From: an uncultured Bacteroides sp.
GTDB lineage: Bacteria > Bacteroidota > Bacteroidia > Bacteroidales > Bacteroidaceae
Direction of reading: 5' to 3'
Assembly: GCA_905201685.1 (NCBI GenBank)
Contig: CAJKOW010000009.1
Coordinates: forward strand, 1 to 50,141
Length of the DNA: 50,141 nt
Below, piece by piece: positions 37,838-46,850 of the stretch (positions are counted from its first letter, which is position 1; every line of letters begins with the position of its first letter). The notes under the pieces were generated by a model, which saw nothing but the letters and a program-made list of their open reading frames with translations, was not told the DNA's origin and ran no database searches. The position numbers and the translations under genes are program-made.

Positions 37838-38193
37838 GGTTGTTCGCCGATTGCCTGTTGCAACAAATCGGGCAATTCCCAAGTAGCCTCTTTAATCGCT
37901 AAAATACGGTTTTTACCTTCAAGCGTCAGAGCAAAATGCATCTGGCGCTTGTCTTTTTTACCAACAACACGGGTTATCAGCTTTTTACCTTCTACCGAAC
38001 GAATTACCTTAGATGCGTTCGAAGCTGATAAACCCAAGGCTTCTGCTATCTCGGTTGCCGTCAACCGGGGAGTATCCAACAACGTACACAACAGCATGCC
38101 TTCATTCAGGGACAGATCGTACTGCTGTACGAACTGTCCCTCAAATTCAGCAATGGCCCGATAGATATCACGAATCTTACACAAAGCTTCCAT
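37834..38193 (-). CDS. MarR family transcriptional regulator
   Basis: A 119-residue winged-helix regulator. Core: LSLNEGMLLCTLLDTPRLTATEIAEALGLSASNASKVIRSVEGKKLITRVVGKKDKRQMHFALTLEGKNRI, with the recognition helix at SASNASKVIRSVE and the wing at GKKDKRQMHF. Two cysteines (C5, C36) could sense oxidants or sulfur species; this is speculation. It lies 18 bases after the redox fusion gene on the same strand, so both are probably one transcript, with the palindrome at 40735-40772 as its likely operator. Confidence 0.88.
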   Translation of the reverse strand: MEALCKIRDIYRAIAEFEGQFVQQYDLSLNEGMLLCTLLDTPRLTATEIAEALGLSASNASKVIRSVEGKKLITRVVGKKDKRQMHFALTLEGKNRILAIKEATWELPDLLQQAIGEQP

Positions 38194-38211
38194 ACTTATT
38201 GCCTGAACTTT

Positions 38212-40668
38212 TTAGATAAACAGATTAACATTCGCCTTATCTGCCCGTTCCATATAAGTAGCCACACCACCGATGGTCACTTCGTCGAGCAATTCTTCAC
38301 GACAAATTCCCATCATATCCATCGACATCTGACAAGCGATAAACTCGACTCCTTGTTCCAAAGCCTGGGCACGCAACGATTCCAATGAATCCACCCCCTT
38401 ACGCTTCATCAGGAAACGCATCATGCGACTGCCCATACCGAACATATTCATCTTAGACAACTTCAGCTTCAGCGAATCAGAAGGCAACATCATGCCAAAC
38501 ATCTTGCCGAAAAAGTCTTTTTCTACCTTGGGCTTCTGTACCTTCTTCAATACATTCAATCCCCAGAAGGTGAAGAAGATAGAAACCTTTTGTCCGGTAG
38601 CAGCAGCACCATTGGCCAAAACAAAAGTAGCCAAAGCCTTATCCAAATCGTCACTGAACAGAATCAGGGTCTTGCCACGTCCAGAAGCGGCAGGAGCTGA
38701 ATTCGGACAGGCATTTCCTTTCTCTATCACAACCGTATATCGTCCCTTCGACTCACTTTTGCTAATCAGCTTGTTTCCGGTTGTATCACACCAGGCTGAG
38801 GCATCACGGGCAAACCCTGCATCAGTGGCTATCACTTCTATCCGCTGTCCGGATTGAGCACTGTCCATCGCCTGTTTTACCTTCATGATAGGACCCGGAC
38901 ATTGCAAACCACAAGCATTGATTTTCACAACCGGTGCATCACAACTGCAGGACGAACCATGATTCGGTCGGTTCGCATCTTTAGACGCACAGCAGTCTGC
39001 TGTCCCTTCTGTAGGAACCGGTACTGGAGCTACCGCTGCCGAATAGGTTTTATAACCTCCCACTAAATTACGAACTTGCTTATAACCACGTCCCATCAGA
39101 ATACGGGCAGCAACATAACCGCGCAAACCAACTGCACAGAACAACACTACAGGTTTATCCGATGGAATCTCCTTTATGCGTTCACGCAGATCATCAAGTG
39201 GAATATTGACAGCGCCTGGAATAGAACCAAACGAATATTCCTCAGGCGTACGCACATCAACCAACATCACTTTGTCTTTTTCCTCCAACAACTCACGCCA
39301 GAATATAGCAGGCATGGCACCACTGATGATGTTAGAGGCAACGTATCCGGCTATCGCAATCGGATCTTTGGCCGAAGAGAAAGGAGGAGCATACGTATGC
39401 TCTGTTTCCATCAGATCATATACCGTACCGCCACGCTTGATAACCCCGGCAATCTGATCAATGCGCTTATCCACACCTTCATAGCCGACGCATTGGGCAC
39501 CATACAGCTTTCCCGTCTGGGGATGAAAAGTCAGTTTCAGCGTTAACGGAAGTGCATCCGGATAATAACCGGCGTGTGAAGACGAATGCGTCACCGAACT
39601 GCGATATTCCATTCCCCACTGCTTCAAGCGTTTGGCTGCCAGTCCTGTTGATGCAACTGTCATATCGAACACCTTTGCAATCGAAGTACCGATCGCTCCC
39701 TCATATGTTTCAACATTCCCTAAAGCCATGTTATCGGCTACAATACGCCCTTGTCGATTAGCCGGATTAGCCAGATAATTCAACCAGGGCTTGCCCGTCA
39801 GCGGATGCGGGTATTCAATCGCGTCACCTACGGCATAAATATCCTTGACCGATGTCTCCAAATGCTCATCTACCCAAATGCCACCTGTCTCACCCAGTTT
39901 TAATCCTGCCTGTTTAGCCAATTCAGTAGCAGGACGCACTCCGATGGAAAGCAGTACCATGTCAGCCAAAATGGATTTTCCACTCTTCAGAAAGACCTTG
40001 ATGCCTTCACCCACCCGTTCAAACCGGGTTACTCCTTCTTCCAGATACAATGATACCCCTTTCTGAACTAAATGTTGATGCACGGGAGCGGCCATCGAAT
40101 AGTCAATAGGAGCCATTACCTGATTCCCCATCTCAACTACTGACACATGAATACCGGCATGATACAGATTCTCAGCCATCTCCAGCCCGATAAATCCGGC
40201 GCCAACAACAACGGCACGCTTCACACACTTCGAACCTATATAAGCCTTAATGCGATCCGTGTCATCCACATTACGCAGTGTAAAGATTCCCTCTGAACCA
40301 ATGCCTTCCAAAGGTGGCTTTACAGGATTCGCTCCCGGCGAAAGAAGCAACTTATCATATTTTTCTTCGTAAGTAGTACCATCTGATTTCCGGATAGATA
40401 TCACCTTTTTGTCCGGTTGAATACCAACTACTTCATTCTCTACCCGCACATCCACACGAAAACGTCTGCCAAAAGAAGCCGGTGTCTGCACCAACAGTTT
40501 CTCACGTTCAGTAATGACCCCACCTATGTAATAAGGAAGGCCACAATTGGCATAAGAAATATACTTCCCCTTCTCTAACAAAACGATGTCGGCCATTTCG
40601 TCTATTCTTCTCAATCGGGCAGCAGCCGTTGCTCCGCCGGCTACTCCTCCAACAATCATGTACTTCAT
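38212..40668 (-). CDS. Four-domain sulfur/redox fusion: CoA-disulfide-reductase-like, rhodanese, TusA, DsrE
   Basis: An 818-residue cytoplasmic protein. (1) FAD/NAD disulfide reductase (1-450; GGVAGGATAAARLRR, active C42 in SYANCGLPYY, second nucleotide fold VVVGAGFIGLEMAENL), as in CoA-disulfide or persulfide reductases. (2) Rhodanese (about 455-545; C511 in VVLFCAVGLRGY). (3) Cys-rich linker (C559, C560, C574, C576) and TusA domain (about 580-650; C590 in CGLQCPGP). (4) DsrE/DsrF/DrsH-like domain (about 664-818; C779 in FIACQMSMDMMGI, C789). All predicted sulfur-carrying cysteines are present, so sulfane sulfur could be relayed along one chain. A MarR gene follows. Confidence 0.9.
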   Translation of the reverse strand: MKYMIVGGVAGGATAAARLRRIDEMADIVLLEKGKYISYANCGLPYYIGGVITEREKLLVQTPASFGRRFRVDVRVENEVVGIQPDKKVISIRKSDGTTYEEKYDKLLLSPGANPVKPPLEGIGSEGIFTLRNVDDTDRIKAYIGSKCVKRAVVVGAGFIGLEMAENLYHAGIHVSVVEMGNQVMAPIDYSMAAPVHQHLVQKGVSLYLEEGVTRFERVGEGIKVFLKSGKSILADMVLLSIGVRPATELAKQAGLKLGETGGIWVDEHLETSVKDIYAVGDAIEYPHPLTGKPWLNYLANPANRQGRIVADNMALGNVETYEGAIGTSIAKVFDMTVASTGLAAKRLKQWGMEYRSSVTHSSSHAGYYPDALPLTLKLTFHPQTGKLYGAQCVGYEGVDKRIDQIAGVIKRGGTVYDLMETEHTYAPPFSSAKDPIAIAGYVASNIISGAMPAIFWRELLEEKDKVMLVDVRTPEEYSFGSIPGAVNIPLDDLRERIKEIPSDKPVVLFCAVGLRGYVAARILMGRGYKQVRNLVGGYKTYSAAVAPVPVPTEGTADCCASKDANRPNHGSSCSCDAPVVKINACGLQCPGPIMKVKQAMDSAQSGQRIEVIATDAGFARDASAWCDTTGNKLISKSESKGRYTVVIEKGNACPNSAPAASGRGKTLILFSDDLDKALATFVLANGAAATGQKVSIFFTFWGLNVLKKVQKPKVEKDFFGKMFGMMLPSDSLKLKLSKMNMFGMGSRMMRFLMKRKGVDSLESLRAQALEQGVEFIACQMSMDMMGICREELLDEVTIGGVATYMERADKANVNLFI

Positions 40669-40734
40669 ACGATATTCTTTATTTATTAATTCCTTTTCCT
40701 ACTATTCTTTCGTTTTATGACGCAAAGGAAATAT

Positions 40735-40772
40735 TTATTTTCCAATTATATATAATTTCCATTGGAAAATAA
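40735..40772. promoter_or_regulatory. Candidate operator: 12-base inverted repeat upstream of the fusion gene
   Basis: TTATTTTCCAAT (40735-40746) and ATTGGAAAATAA (40761-40772) are perfect inverted repeats 14 bases apart. A second perfect palindrome, AATTATATATAATT (40744-40757), overlaps the left arm. The site lies 67-104 bases before the fusion-gene ATG, next to a weak -7-like box (TTCCTTTG, 40722-40729, minus). Position and symmetry suit control by the MarR-type regulator; the A/T richness lowers certainty. Confidence 0.5.
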
Positions 40773-40882
40773 TGTTAAACGATTAATATTCCGCCAGAAA
40801 TAGCAGAATAATCACTTAAAAAAACGTTTGTTATAACAGCAGAAAATTGACAATAAGTCTGAAAGAGACAGATAAAAGAAAA

Positions 40883-40920
40883 GGCACACGAATACTCTTT
40901 CGAGCGAGTATCTGTGTGCC
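40883..40920 (-). terminator. Terminator of the C11 protease gene
   Basis: GGCACAC-GA-ATACTC (40883-40897) pairs with GAGTAT-CT-GTGTGCC (40906-40920), with one 2x2 internal loop. The minus strand continues with TTTTCTTTTATC. Confidence 0.8.
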
Positions 40921-40959
40921 CTATACCTTATATATTATAGAAATTCGAAGACGCTAAGA

Positions 40960-42138
40960 TCACCATCCAAGCTCCGACAGACCTGCATCCTGATACCAGG
41001 AAGTAGAACGGTAAGCTACATCGCGCGAAACCGTACTACCGGGGATGTACTGAGTAATTCCATTGGTACCTTCCATTGAAAACATTCCAACCACCTGCGA
41101 ATAATTCATTGCGGTAGTATTCCAATATGCGATAGCAGAATTAAATGCCTGCTCCCACGTTGCAAATGCCGTTTCATCCAACAGTTCCTGCATCATCTGC
41201 TTAAGATCAAAATACCCCACATAATCTCTTCCCCAACCATCATGATCATAATCGAATACAACTTCTTTCAACGCTGCAATATCTACCTCTGTCTGAGGAA
41301 GCAAACGGGCAGTCTGCTTGGCCAACTCTTGCAATGCACTTGTACGCATGACACAAATCGAAGTTCCGCCAGTCCAGTTGTTGTTGGAAATGCCGATTCC
41401 ACCGTTATAAATAGCCTCGTACGACGCAAAATATGCTTGAGCCATCCGAACAGCCGCATTATCGGCCGCCATCAGAGGAACCAGTTTTTCGTAAGGAGCA
41501 CCAGGTCCTGGATTTTCCGTGGGAGAACCAATATAATAATCGGCAAAATCTCGCAGATCGTAAGCTACCTCGACCGACGACATAAAACAGGCATCAAACA
41601 TGATAAAACTGAAATGAGGACACGACTTCAGCAAAGACACCAACTCGGAAATATTCATCCGATGATCGCCGTCCGTTTTGTCCTGTCCCACCCACCGGGT
41701 CGAAGCTTCCCCATAGGGAATCCAACCATCTGCATGCGACCAATAGATCAATCCGTAACTTTCGGCTTCAAAATCAGGATTGGAAAAAACCGCATCAAAA
41801 ACCTCACGAGTCTCCTCCACCCCACACGAATTACGATCTTCATATTGACGAACCATTTTCTCGGCAATCGTATCACCCGACTGTTTCAATTCAACAAGCC
41901 GCGGCGAACTTCCGGTATCCATATAAACCAACAGGTGCAAAGCTGAACCATCAGCAGTCAGCATACCCTGTTTCATCTCCGCCAAATCCTTGTAAGCAAA
42001 AGAAGACAAACTGTTATCGCCGGCTATATATACTAAAACTGTCCGCTTGTACGGAGCCGGTTCAGGATCGTCCTTACTACAGGATGTCACCAGAAGAGCC
42101 AGAAACAAAAACGGCCAAACAAGCCAAATTCTCACCAT
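40960..42138 (-). CDS. Clostripain-related (C11) cysteine peptidase lipoprotein
   Basis: A 392-residue protease anchored as a lipoprotein (LLVTSCSKDD, Cys20). The catalytic pair of family C11 is visible: H135 in YWSHADGW and C184 in MFDACFMSSVEVAYDLRD, with YIAGDNSL at the start of the domain. Family members usually cut after Arg or Lys and are often self-activated; B. fragilis fragipain is a relative that matures its toxin. The chain has no long extra domain. It is the second gene of a pair, 26 bases after a small exported protein, with a shared consensus promoter. Confidence 0.9.
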   Translation of the reverse strand: MVRIWLVWPFLFLALLVTSCSKDDPEPAPYKRTVLVYIAGDNSLSSFAYKDLAEMKQGMLTADGSALHLLVYMDTGSSPRLVELKQSGDTIAEKMVRQYEDRNSCGVEETREVFDAVFSNPDFEAESYGLIYWSHADGWIPYGEASTRWVGQDKTDGDHRMNISELVSLLKSCPHFSFIMFDACFMSSVEVAYDLRDFADYYIGSPTENPGPGAPYEKLVPLMAADNAAVRMAQAYFASYEAIYNGGIGISNNNWTGGTSICVMRTSALQELAKQTARLLPQTEVDIAALKEVVFDYDHDGWGRDYVGYFDLKQMMQELLDETAFATWEQAFNSAIAYWNTTAMNYSQVVGMFSMEGTNGITQYIPGSTVSRDVAYRSTSWYQDAGLSELGW

Positions 42139-42164
42139 ATCAAAATCATTTTATCAAATCAACA

Positions 42165-42569
42165 TTATTCTTCAGGCTTGGTAAACGAGAAATCAGCGGG
42201 AGCAATAGCCTGCAGTTTCAAATTTCCCTTCACATACTTTCCCTTTACCTTAGTTGCCTCCTTCTGCAGTTTATTCTTATTCTCTGAAAAATAAATCATC
42301 GTCACATAATCGGGTTTCTGCAACTCGTATTCCAAGTAATTTTTCAGTTGATATGAATACATCTCACGATGTGGCAGAAAACCTCGCTTATCAAGCTTTA
42401 CGCTGTCAAGCAACTGAATTTCCGTATAATACACAATTGTGTCGTTGAACGAAGCTGCTACGCCAAAAGCATAAACGTTTTTTTCCTTCTCTTTCAATGA
42501 AAAGGCCGAACACAACACGAAAGCCACTGCTACAGCCAACAGAATCCGAAGATATTTCATAGATTTCAT
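42165..42569 (-). CDS. Small exported protein of unknown function
   Basis: A 134-residue protein with a signal peptide (MKSMKYLRILLAVAVAFVLCSAFS; ATG at 42560 is also possible). The mature part, about 110 residues, is rich in lysine, tyrosine and glutamate (YAFGVAASFNDTIVYYTEIQLLDSV, GFLPHREMYSYQLKNYLEYELQKPDYVTMIYFSENKNKLQKE). I do not recognise the family. It is the first gene of the unit with the C11 protease, so it could be a substrate, chaperone or inhibitor; nothing in the sequence decides which. Confidence 0.75.
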   Translation of the reverse strand: MKSMKYLRILLAVAVAFVLCSAFSLKEKEKNVYAFGVAASFNDTIVYYTEIQLLDSVKLDKRGFLPHREMYSYQLKNYLEYELQKPDYVTMIYFSENKNKLQKEATKVKGKYVKGNLKLQAIAPADFSFTKPEE

Positions 42570-42634
42570 TATTTATTGAGTTTATAATACTAATTCTCTA
42601 CGGAATGAACGCTCTCCATCCATCCGTACCGGCG

Positions 42635-42666
42635 CAAAGATATAAAAAGGTGAGCGCAGAGGCAAA
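42635..42666 (-). promoter_or_regulatory. Consensus promoter of the small-protein/C11 protease unit
   Basis: TTTG (42663-42666), a 20-base spacer and TATCTTTG (42635-42642) on the minus strand, about 66 bases before the ATG. Confidence 0.8.
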
Positions 42667-42726
42667 TGAAAACCAAAGTTTTCAATTTGACTATGCCGAA
42701 CCCTATCTTATTTTATGTAAAGACAT

Positions 42727-42766
42727 AAAAAAAACCGGCTGCTTGACACAAGGCAAACCGGTTTTT
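42727..42766 (-). terminator. Terminator of rpoD
   Basis: AAAAACCGG (42730-42738) pairs with CCGGTTTTT (42758-42766), with CTTG/CAAG pairing inside. On the minus strand the stem ends in a run of eight T. Confidence 0.8.
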
Positions 42767-42804
42767 AATACCTTCTTTATTTGTCGGAAACTGATATACC
42801 TTAT

Positions 42805-43665
42805 TTATCCCAAATAAGATTTGAGCAATTTACTACGATTACTTTGTCTTAATCTCCTAATTGCTTTTTCCTTAATCTGACGAACACGCTCACGTGTGAG
42901 CCCAAATTTGTCGCCGATTTCTTCCAATGTCATTTCCTGCTGTCCGATGCCAAAGAACATCTGAATGATTTCCTTTTCGCGCTCGGTTAACGTAGAAAGA
43001 GCTCTATCAATCTCCCTCGCAAGAGACTCGTTCACCAACGAGCGATCGGCCATTGGAGAGTCATCGTTGACCAGCACATCAAGCAAGCTGTTGTCTTCCC
43101 CTTCCACAAAAGGTGCATCAACCGAGATATGACGTCCCGACACCTTCAGCGTATCAGAGATTTTATCAACAGGGATCTCCAGTTCGTCTGCCAGCTCCTC
43201 GGGCGACGGACGACGTTCGTTCTCTTGCTCGAACTTCGAGAAGGCCTTGCTGATTTTGTTCAGCGAGCCGACCTGATTCAACGGCAAACGTACGATACGT
43301 GACTGTTCGGCCAACGCCTGCAGAATAGACTGACGTATCCACCACACGGCATAACTGATAAACTTGAAACCACGTGTTTCATCAAACTTCTCAGCAGCCT
43401 TTATCAATCCCAAATTACCTTCATTAATCAAATCGGGCAAACTCAATCCCTGGTTTTGATACTGTTTGGCTACAGATACAACGAAACGCAGATTTGCACG
43501 TGTCAACTTCTCTAATGCTGCACGGTCACCCTTGCGGATGCGCTGAGCGAGCTCTACCTCCTCTTCCACAGTAATAAGATCCTCACGGCCTATTTCCTGT
43601 AAGTACTTGTCAAGAGAGGCGCTCTCTCTGTTAGTGATACTTTTTGTGATTTTTAACTGTCTCAT
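42805..43665 (-). CDS. rpoD: Primary RNA polymerase sigma factor (RpoD/SigA)
   Basis: A 286-residue housekeeping sigma of the short Bacteroides type, lacking region 1.1 and the long non-conserved region. Region 1.2/2 spans about 15-125 (LDKYLQEIGREDLITVEEEVELAQRI, ANLRFVVSVAKQYQNQGLSLPDLINEGNLGLIKAAEKFDETRGFKFISYAVWWIRQSILQAL), region 3 about 135-205, and region 4 the end (TLEEIGDKFGLTRERVRQIKEKAIRRLRQ). It recognises the unusual TTTG/TAnnTTTG promoters seen through this window, including its own. Confidence 0.97.
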   Translation of the reverse strand: MRQLKITKSITNRESASLDKYLQEIGREDLITVEEEVELAQRIRKGDRAALEKLTRANLRFVVSVAKQYQNQGLSLPDLINEGNLGLIKAAEKFDETRGFKFISYAVWWIRQSILQALAEQSRIVRLPLNQVGSLNKISKAFSKFEQENERRPSPEELADELEIPVDKISDTLKVSGRHISVDAPFVEGEDNSLLDVLVNDDSPMADRSLVNESLAREIDRALSTLTEREKEIIQMFFGIGQQEMTLEEIGDKFGLTRERVRQIKEKAIRRLRQSNRSKLLKSYLG

Positions 43666-43687
43666 CCTATAAATACGTATTTGGCTA

Positions 43688-43719
43688 CAAAGTTACGACA
43701 AATTATTTTGATATTCAAA
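43688..43719 (-). promoter_or_regulatory. Consensus rpoD promoter
   Basis: TTTG (43716-43719), a 20-base spacer and TAACTTTG (43688-43695) on the minus strand, 22 bases before the ATG. The primary sigma gene thus carries a perfect promoter for its own product. Confidence 0.8.
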
Positions 43720-43762
43720 AACTTGCCCTAACTTTTTTACCTGAATTCAACATATACATAAC

Positions 43763-43800
43763 AAAAAAGATGCCGATAATGATCGTATCGACATCTTTTT
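43763..43800 (-). terminator. Terminator after the DegP-like protease gene
   Basis: AAAAAGATG-C-CGATA (43764-43778) pairs with TATCG-A-CATCTTTTT (43786-43800). It is symmetrical and can act both ways; on the minus strand it lies about 100 bases after the degP stop. Confidence 0.75.
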
Positions 43801-43901
43801 TTCTTTTCGTTTGCAATTATTTCAATCTTCTTACCTCTTGTCCTTTCAGAACAGGCCGGCGATAACAACCAAGTAGCTACCGCCTACCCTAAATCGCATT
43901 A

Positions 43902-45467
43902 TCATTCCTGAGACAAATCTACAGCATAGCTTGCACGTTTGCCCGATGGGAACATACCTGTAATAAACAATACTTGTTCAGGAGTCTTAGAAGCTTCTTT
44001 CATCACATTCTCCAAGTCATCAACGGTCTTCATCTGTACACCGTTAGCTTTCAGGATGATGAATCCCTTACGGATACCGGCATCATTCATCTTACCATTG
44101 CTGACACCTGTAACTTCCAGGCCATAACCCAAGTTCAACTGTCTCTTTAGCTCTGCGCTTACAGGACGGAAGGCAGCACCCAGAATATCCATATCGGCAT
44201 TCTTCATGATCTTGGTCGTACCCTGTTCGTTCTTCAAGGTTACTTCTACAGTCTTTTCTTTCTTATCGCGCATCAGTTTTACTTTCACTTTATCGCCCGG
44301 ACGATGTTTGGCAAGTGCTTCCTGCAAGTCGGCAAACTTATGGATTTCCTTTCCGTCCATACCCACAATCACATCGTCCACCTTCACATCAGCACCGGCA
44401 GCCGAACTACCTTCTACAATCTCTCTTACCCAAAGACCATCCACAACACCAAATTTATCTCTCGCATTTTTCTTTATCTCACTCAGTTTCTTTCCACTGT
44501 CCTTGTCTTCGATTTGGGTATCGCCCGGTTCCTCTGCCAATTCTGTCACACTGACACCCAATTTGGCACGCTGAACTGCACCATATTGTTTCAGATCGGC
44601 TACTACCTTCTTCATGATACTGGTCGGGATAGCAAAACCATAACCGGTGTTCGAACCTGTCGGAGAGAACAAAGCAGCATTGATGCCGACCAACTCACCA
44701 CGAGCGTTCACCAGTGCACCACCACTATTTCCCTGATTGATGGCGGCATCTGTCTGAATATACGACTCAATGCTCTGTTTTCCGTTCATCTGCCCTCCTA
44801 ACGAACGCGCTTTGGCACTGACAATACCGGCCGTAACCGTAGAAGTCAGGTTGAAGGGATTACCAACGGCCAATACCCATTCACCTACTTTCAAGGCATC
44901 CGAATCTCCTACCGGAATAGTAGGGAAATCATCACCTTCTATTTTCAGCAGAGCCAAATCCGATTCTTCATCCGTACCGATAATACGTCCCTTAAACTGA
45001 CGGTTATCATTCAACGTTACACTGATCTCATCCGCACCATCAACCACGTGATTGTTGGTTACGATATATCCATCCTTCGAGATGATGACACCAGAACCAA
45101 AACCTGTTCGTTCAGGAGTCTGTATCTGACGCTTCTGAGTTCCACCACGTCCACCGAAGAAATCGCCGAAGAAATCATAAAAAGGATCTCTTACTTCCAC
45201 TTCCTGAACCTTGGACGACTGGGTAGAACGAATATGCACTACTCCATGCACGGAACTTTCGGCAGCCTGCGTCAAGTCAACCGGCTGAGCGGCAGCTCCA
45301 CTGTATGCTGCCAGTTTCACACCTGGATTGGGTTCAAACATTTGATCGAACGACTGGTTGGCATAATTCGATCCTTGCATCAATTTATAGGTAGTGACAC
45401 CTGCAACTCCTGAACTTAAGAGTACGATTGCCGCAACTCCCAAGATGTTTTTTGTTGTCTGTTTCAT
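43902..45467 (-). CDS. Do family serine endopeptidase (DegP/HtrA)
   Basis: A 521-residue periplasmic quality-control protease. One N-terminal signal or anchor segment (about 8-27) is followed by a glycine/aromatic-rich loop (FYDFFGDFFGGRGGT) and the trypsin-like domain with the triad H140 (IVTNNHVVDG), D170 (ESDLALLKI) and S248 (INQGNSGGALVN). Two PDZ domains occupy about 285-410 and 430-510. It should degrade or refold misfolded envelope proteins. No TAnnTTTG box is seen in the 225 bases upstream, so another sigma may drive it. Confidence 0.94.
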   Translation of the reverse strand: MKQTTKNILGVAAIVLLSSGVAGVTTYKLMQGSNYANQSFDQMFEPNPGVKLAAYSGAAAQPVDLTQAAESSVHGVVHIRSTQSSKVQEVEVRDPFYDFFGDFFGGRGGTQKRQIQTPERTGFGSGVIISKDGYIVTNNHVVDGADEISVTLNDNRQFKGRIIGTDEESDLALLKIEGDDFPTIPVGDSDALKVGEWVLAVGNPFNLTSTVTAGIVSAKARSLGGQMNGKQSIESYIQTDAAINQGNSGGALVNARGELVGINAALFSPTGSNTGYGFAIPTSIMKKVVADLKQYGAVQRAKLGVSVTELAEEPGDTQIEDKDSGKKLSEIKKNARDKFGVVDGLWVREIVEGSSAAGADVKVDDVIVGMDGKEIHKFADLQEALAKHRPGDKVKVKLMRDKKEKTVEVTLKNEQGTTKIMKNADMDILGAAFRPVSAELKRQLNLGYGLEVTGVSNGKMNDAGIRKGFIILKANGVQMKTVDDLENVMKEASKTPEQVLFITGMFPSGKRASYAVDLSQE

Positions 45468-45692
45468 ATCCTTATCTACTCTTTAAAGTGTTAATATTCG
45501 AGTTTCGTTTAACATTACGACGTTAAAATAACGACAAAAAACGTTCTGTTATTCCACTTGTCACCTTTTTTTGTTCTCTTTTAACAGAGCCGTTTTTGAG
45601 CTTAACAGCGGTTAACGACGAAAGCTGACATTTTTGCATTTATCTACTATTCTGACATGTTAAAAGACTGACATTTAGGAAGTGAAGACACT

Positions 45693-46850
45693 TCAAAGCT
45701 TTACGACCCCTATTCCGGGCAAATCCGGAAGGGTTATCTTTCCTTCGACCACTTCCATTCCCTTAAAGCGATCGTTGCTGATGAGCAAATTACCGTCCAA
45801 ATCAGCAAAATCAACTGCAGGCGACAACTGGGCTGCAGCCGAACAGGCGCACGAAGTTTCCGTCATACAGCCCACCATGACTTTCATATCAAGCGCACGT
45901 GCCAGTGTCAGCATCTTCCAGGCCTCCCGCATACCGGTACACTTCATCAGCTTAATGTTAATGCCGGTAAAGGCTCCTTTCAGTTGCGCCACATCTTTCA
46001 ACCGTTGTACCGATTCATCAGCAAACACCGGCAACGGGCTTTGCTGGGTCACCCAAGCGATGTCGTCCAACTGCTCCTTGGGCATGGGCTGCTCTATCAT
46101 GACGATGCCCTGCTCCTTCAGCCAGTAAATCATATCAAGGGCGTATTGTCTGTCGCTCCAGCCTTGATTGGCATCAACCGCTATCGGCAGGTCGGTAACC
46201 GAACGGATAGCCTGTATCATCTCCTTATCGTTGTCACGCCCTAACTTAACTTTCAGGATATTGTAAAGTCCGACACATTCTTCCGTCTTCTTACGTACCA
46301 TTTCAGCCGTATCAATACCTATCGTAAACGTTGTCGAAGGAGCTTTTCCCTTATCCAGTCCCCATATTCTGTACCAGGGAGCCTGAAGCAACTTGCCTAA
46401 CAGATCGTGCAAAGCAATATCCACGGCCGCCTTTGCAGCCGTATCTCCCGGCGACAAACTGTCCACATATGCCAGAATATCCTCTAATTGAAAAGGATCG
46501 CTGAACTGTGTCAGGTCAACTTTCTGTAAGAAAGCCAATACGGTCTCCACCGTCTGCCCCAGATAAGGCGGCATGGAAGCTTCCCCATATCCGATTATGC
46601 CGTCATACTCTATTTCTACCTGCACGTCGGGGGTGGTCGTACGCGAATAGGTAGCTACCGTAAAGACATGACGCAATTGCAATTCGTAGGGGAAGAAACG
46701 CATTTTCATTTTGGGAGCCACTCCCTGTTTATTGATATTGAATAGGTGTAATCTCTTTTTCTTTGTATCTGCCATCGCCTCCTCGGCTATCATTCCGGCA
46801 CCCAGCGTTGCCAGAGCAGCAGTCTTCAGGAAATCTCTTCTATTTGTCAT
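45693..46850 (-). CDS. Dipeptide epimerase (L-Ala-D/L-Glu type) with twin-arginine-like signal
   Basis: A 385-residue enolase-superfamily enzyme. Catalytic residues: lysines in ILKVKLG (K200, K202), metal ligands D226 (VDANQG), E253 (MIEQP) and D278 (FADES), and K300 (GINIKLMK). This fits epimerisation of murein-derived dipeptides such as L-Ala-D-Glu. I chose the start at 46850, MTNRRDFLKTAALATLGAGMIAEEAMA, which has an RRDFLK twin-arginine pattern, whereas E. coli and Bacillus epimerases are cytoplasmic. It overlaps the NlpC/P60 gene by 11 bases. Confidence 0.92.
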   Translation of the reverse strand: MTNRRDFLKTAALATLGAGMIAEEAMADTKKKRLHLFNINKQGVAPKMKMRFFPYELQLRHVFTVATYSRTTTPDVQVEIEYDGIIGYGEASMPPYLGQTVETVLAFLQKVDLTQFSDPFQLEDILAYVDSLSPGDTAAKAAVDIALHDLLGKLLQAPWYRIWGLDKGKAPSTTFTIGIDTAEMVRKKTEECVGLYNILKVKLGRDNDKEMIQAIRSVTDLPIAVDANQGWSDRQYALDMIYWLKEQGIVMIEQPMPKEQLDDIAWVTQQSPLPVFADESVQRLKDVAQLKGAFTGINIKLMKCTGMREAWKMLTLARALDMKVMVGCMTETSCACSAAAQLSPAVDFADLDGNLLISNDRFKGMEVVEGKITLPDLPGIGVVKL

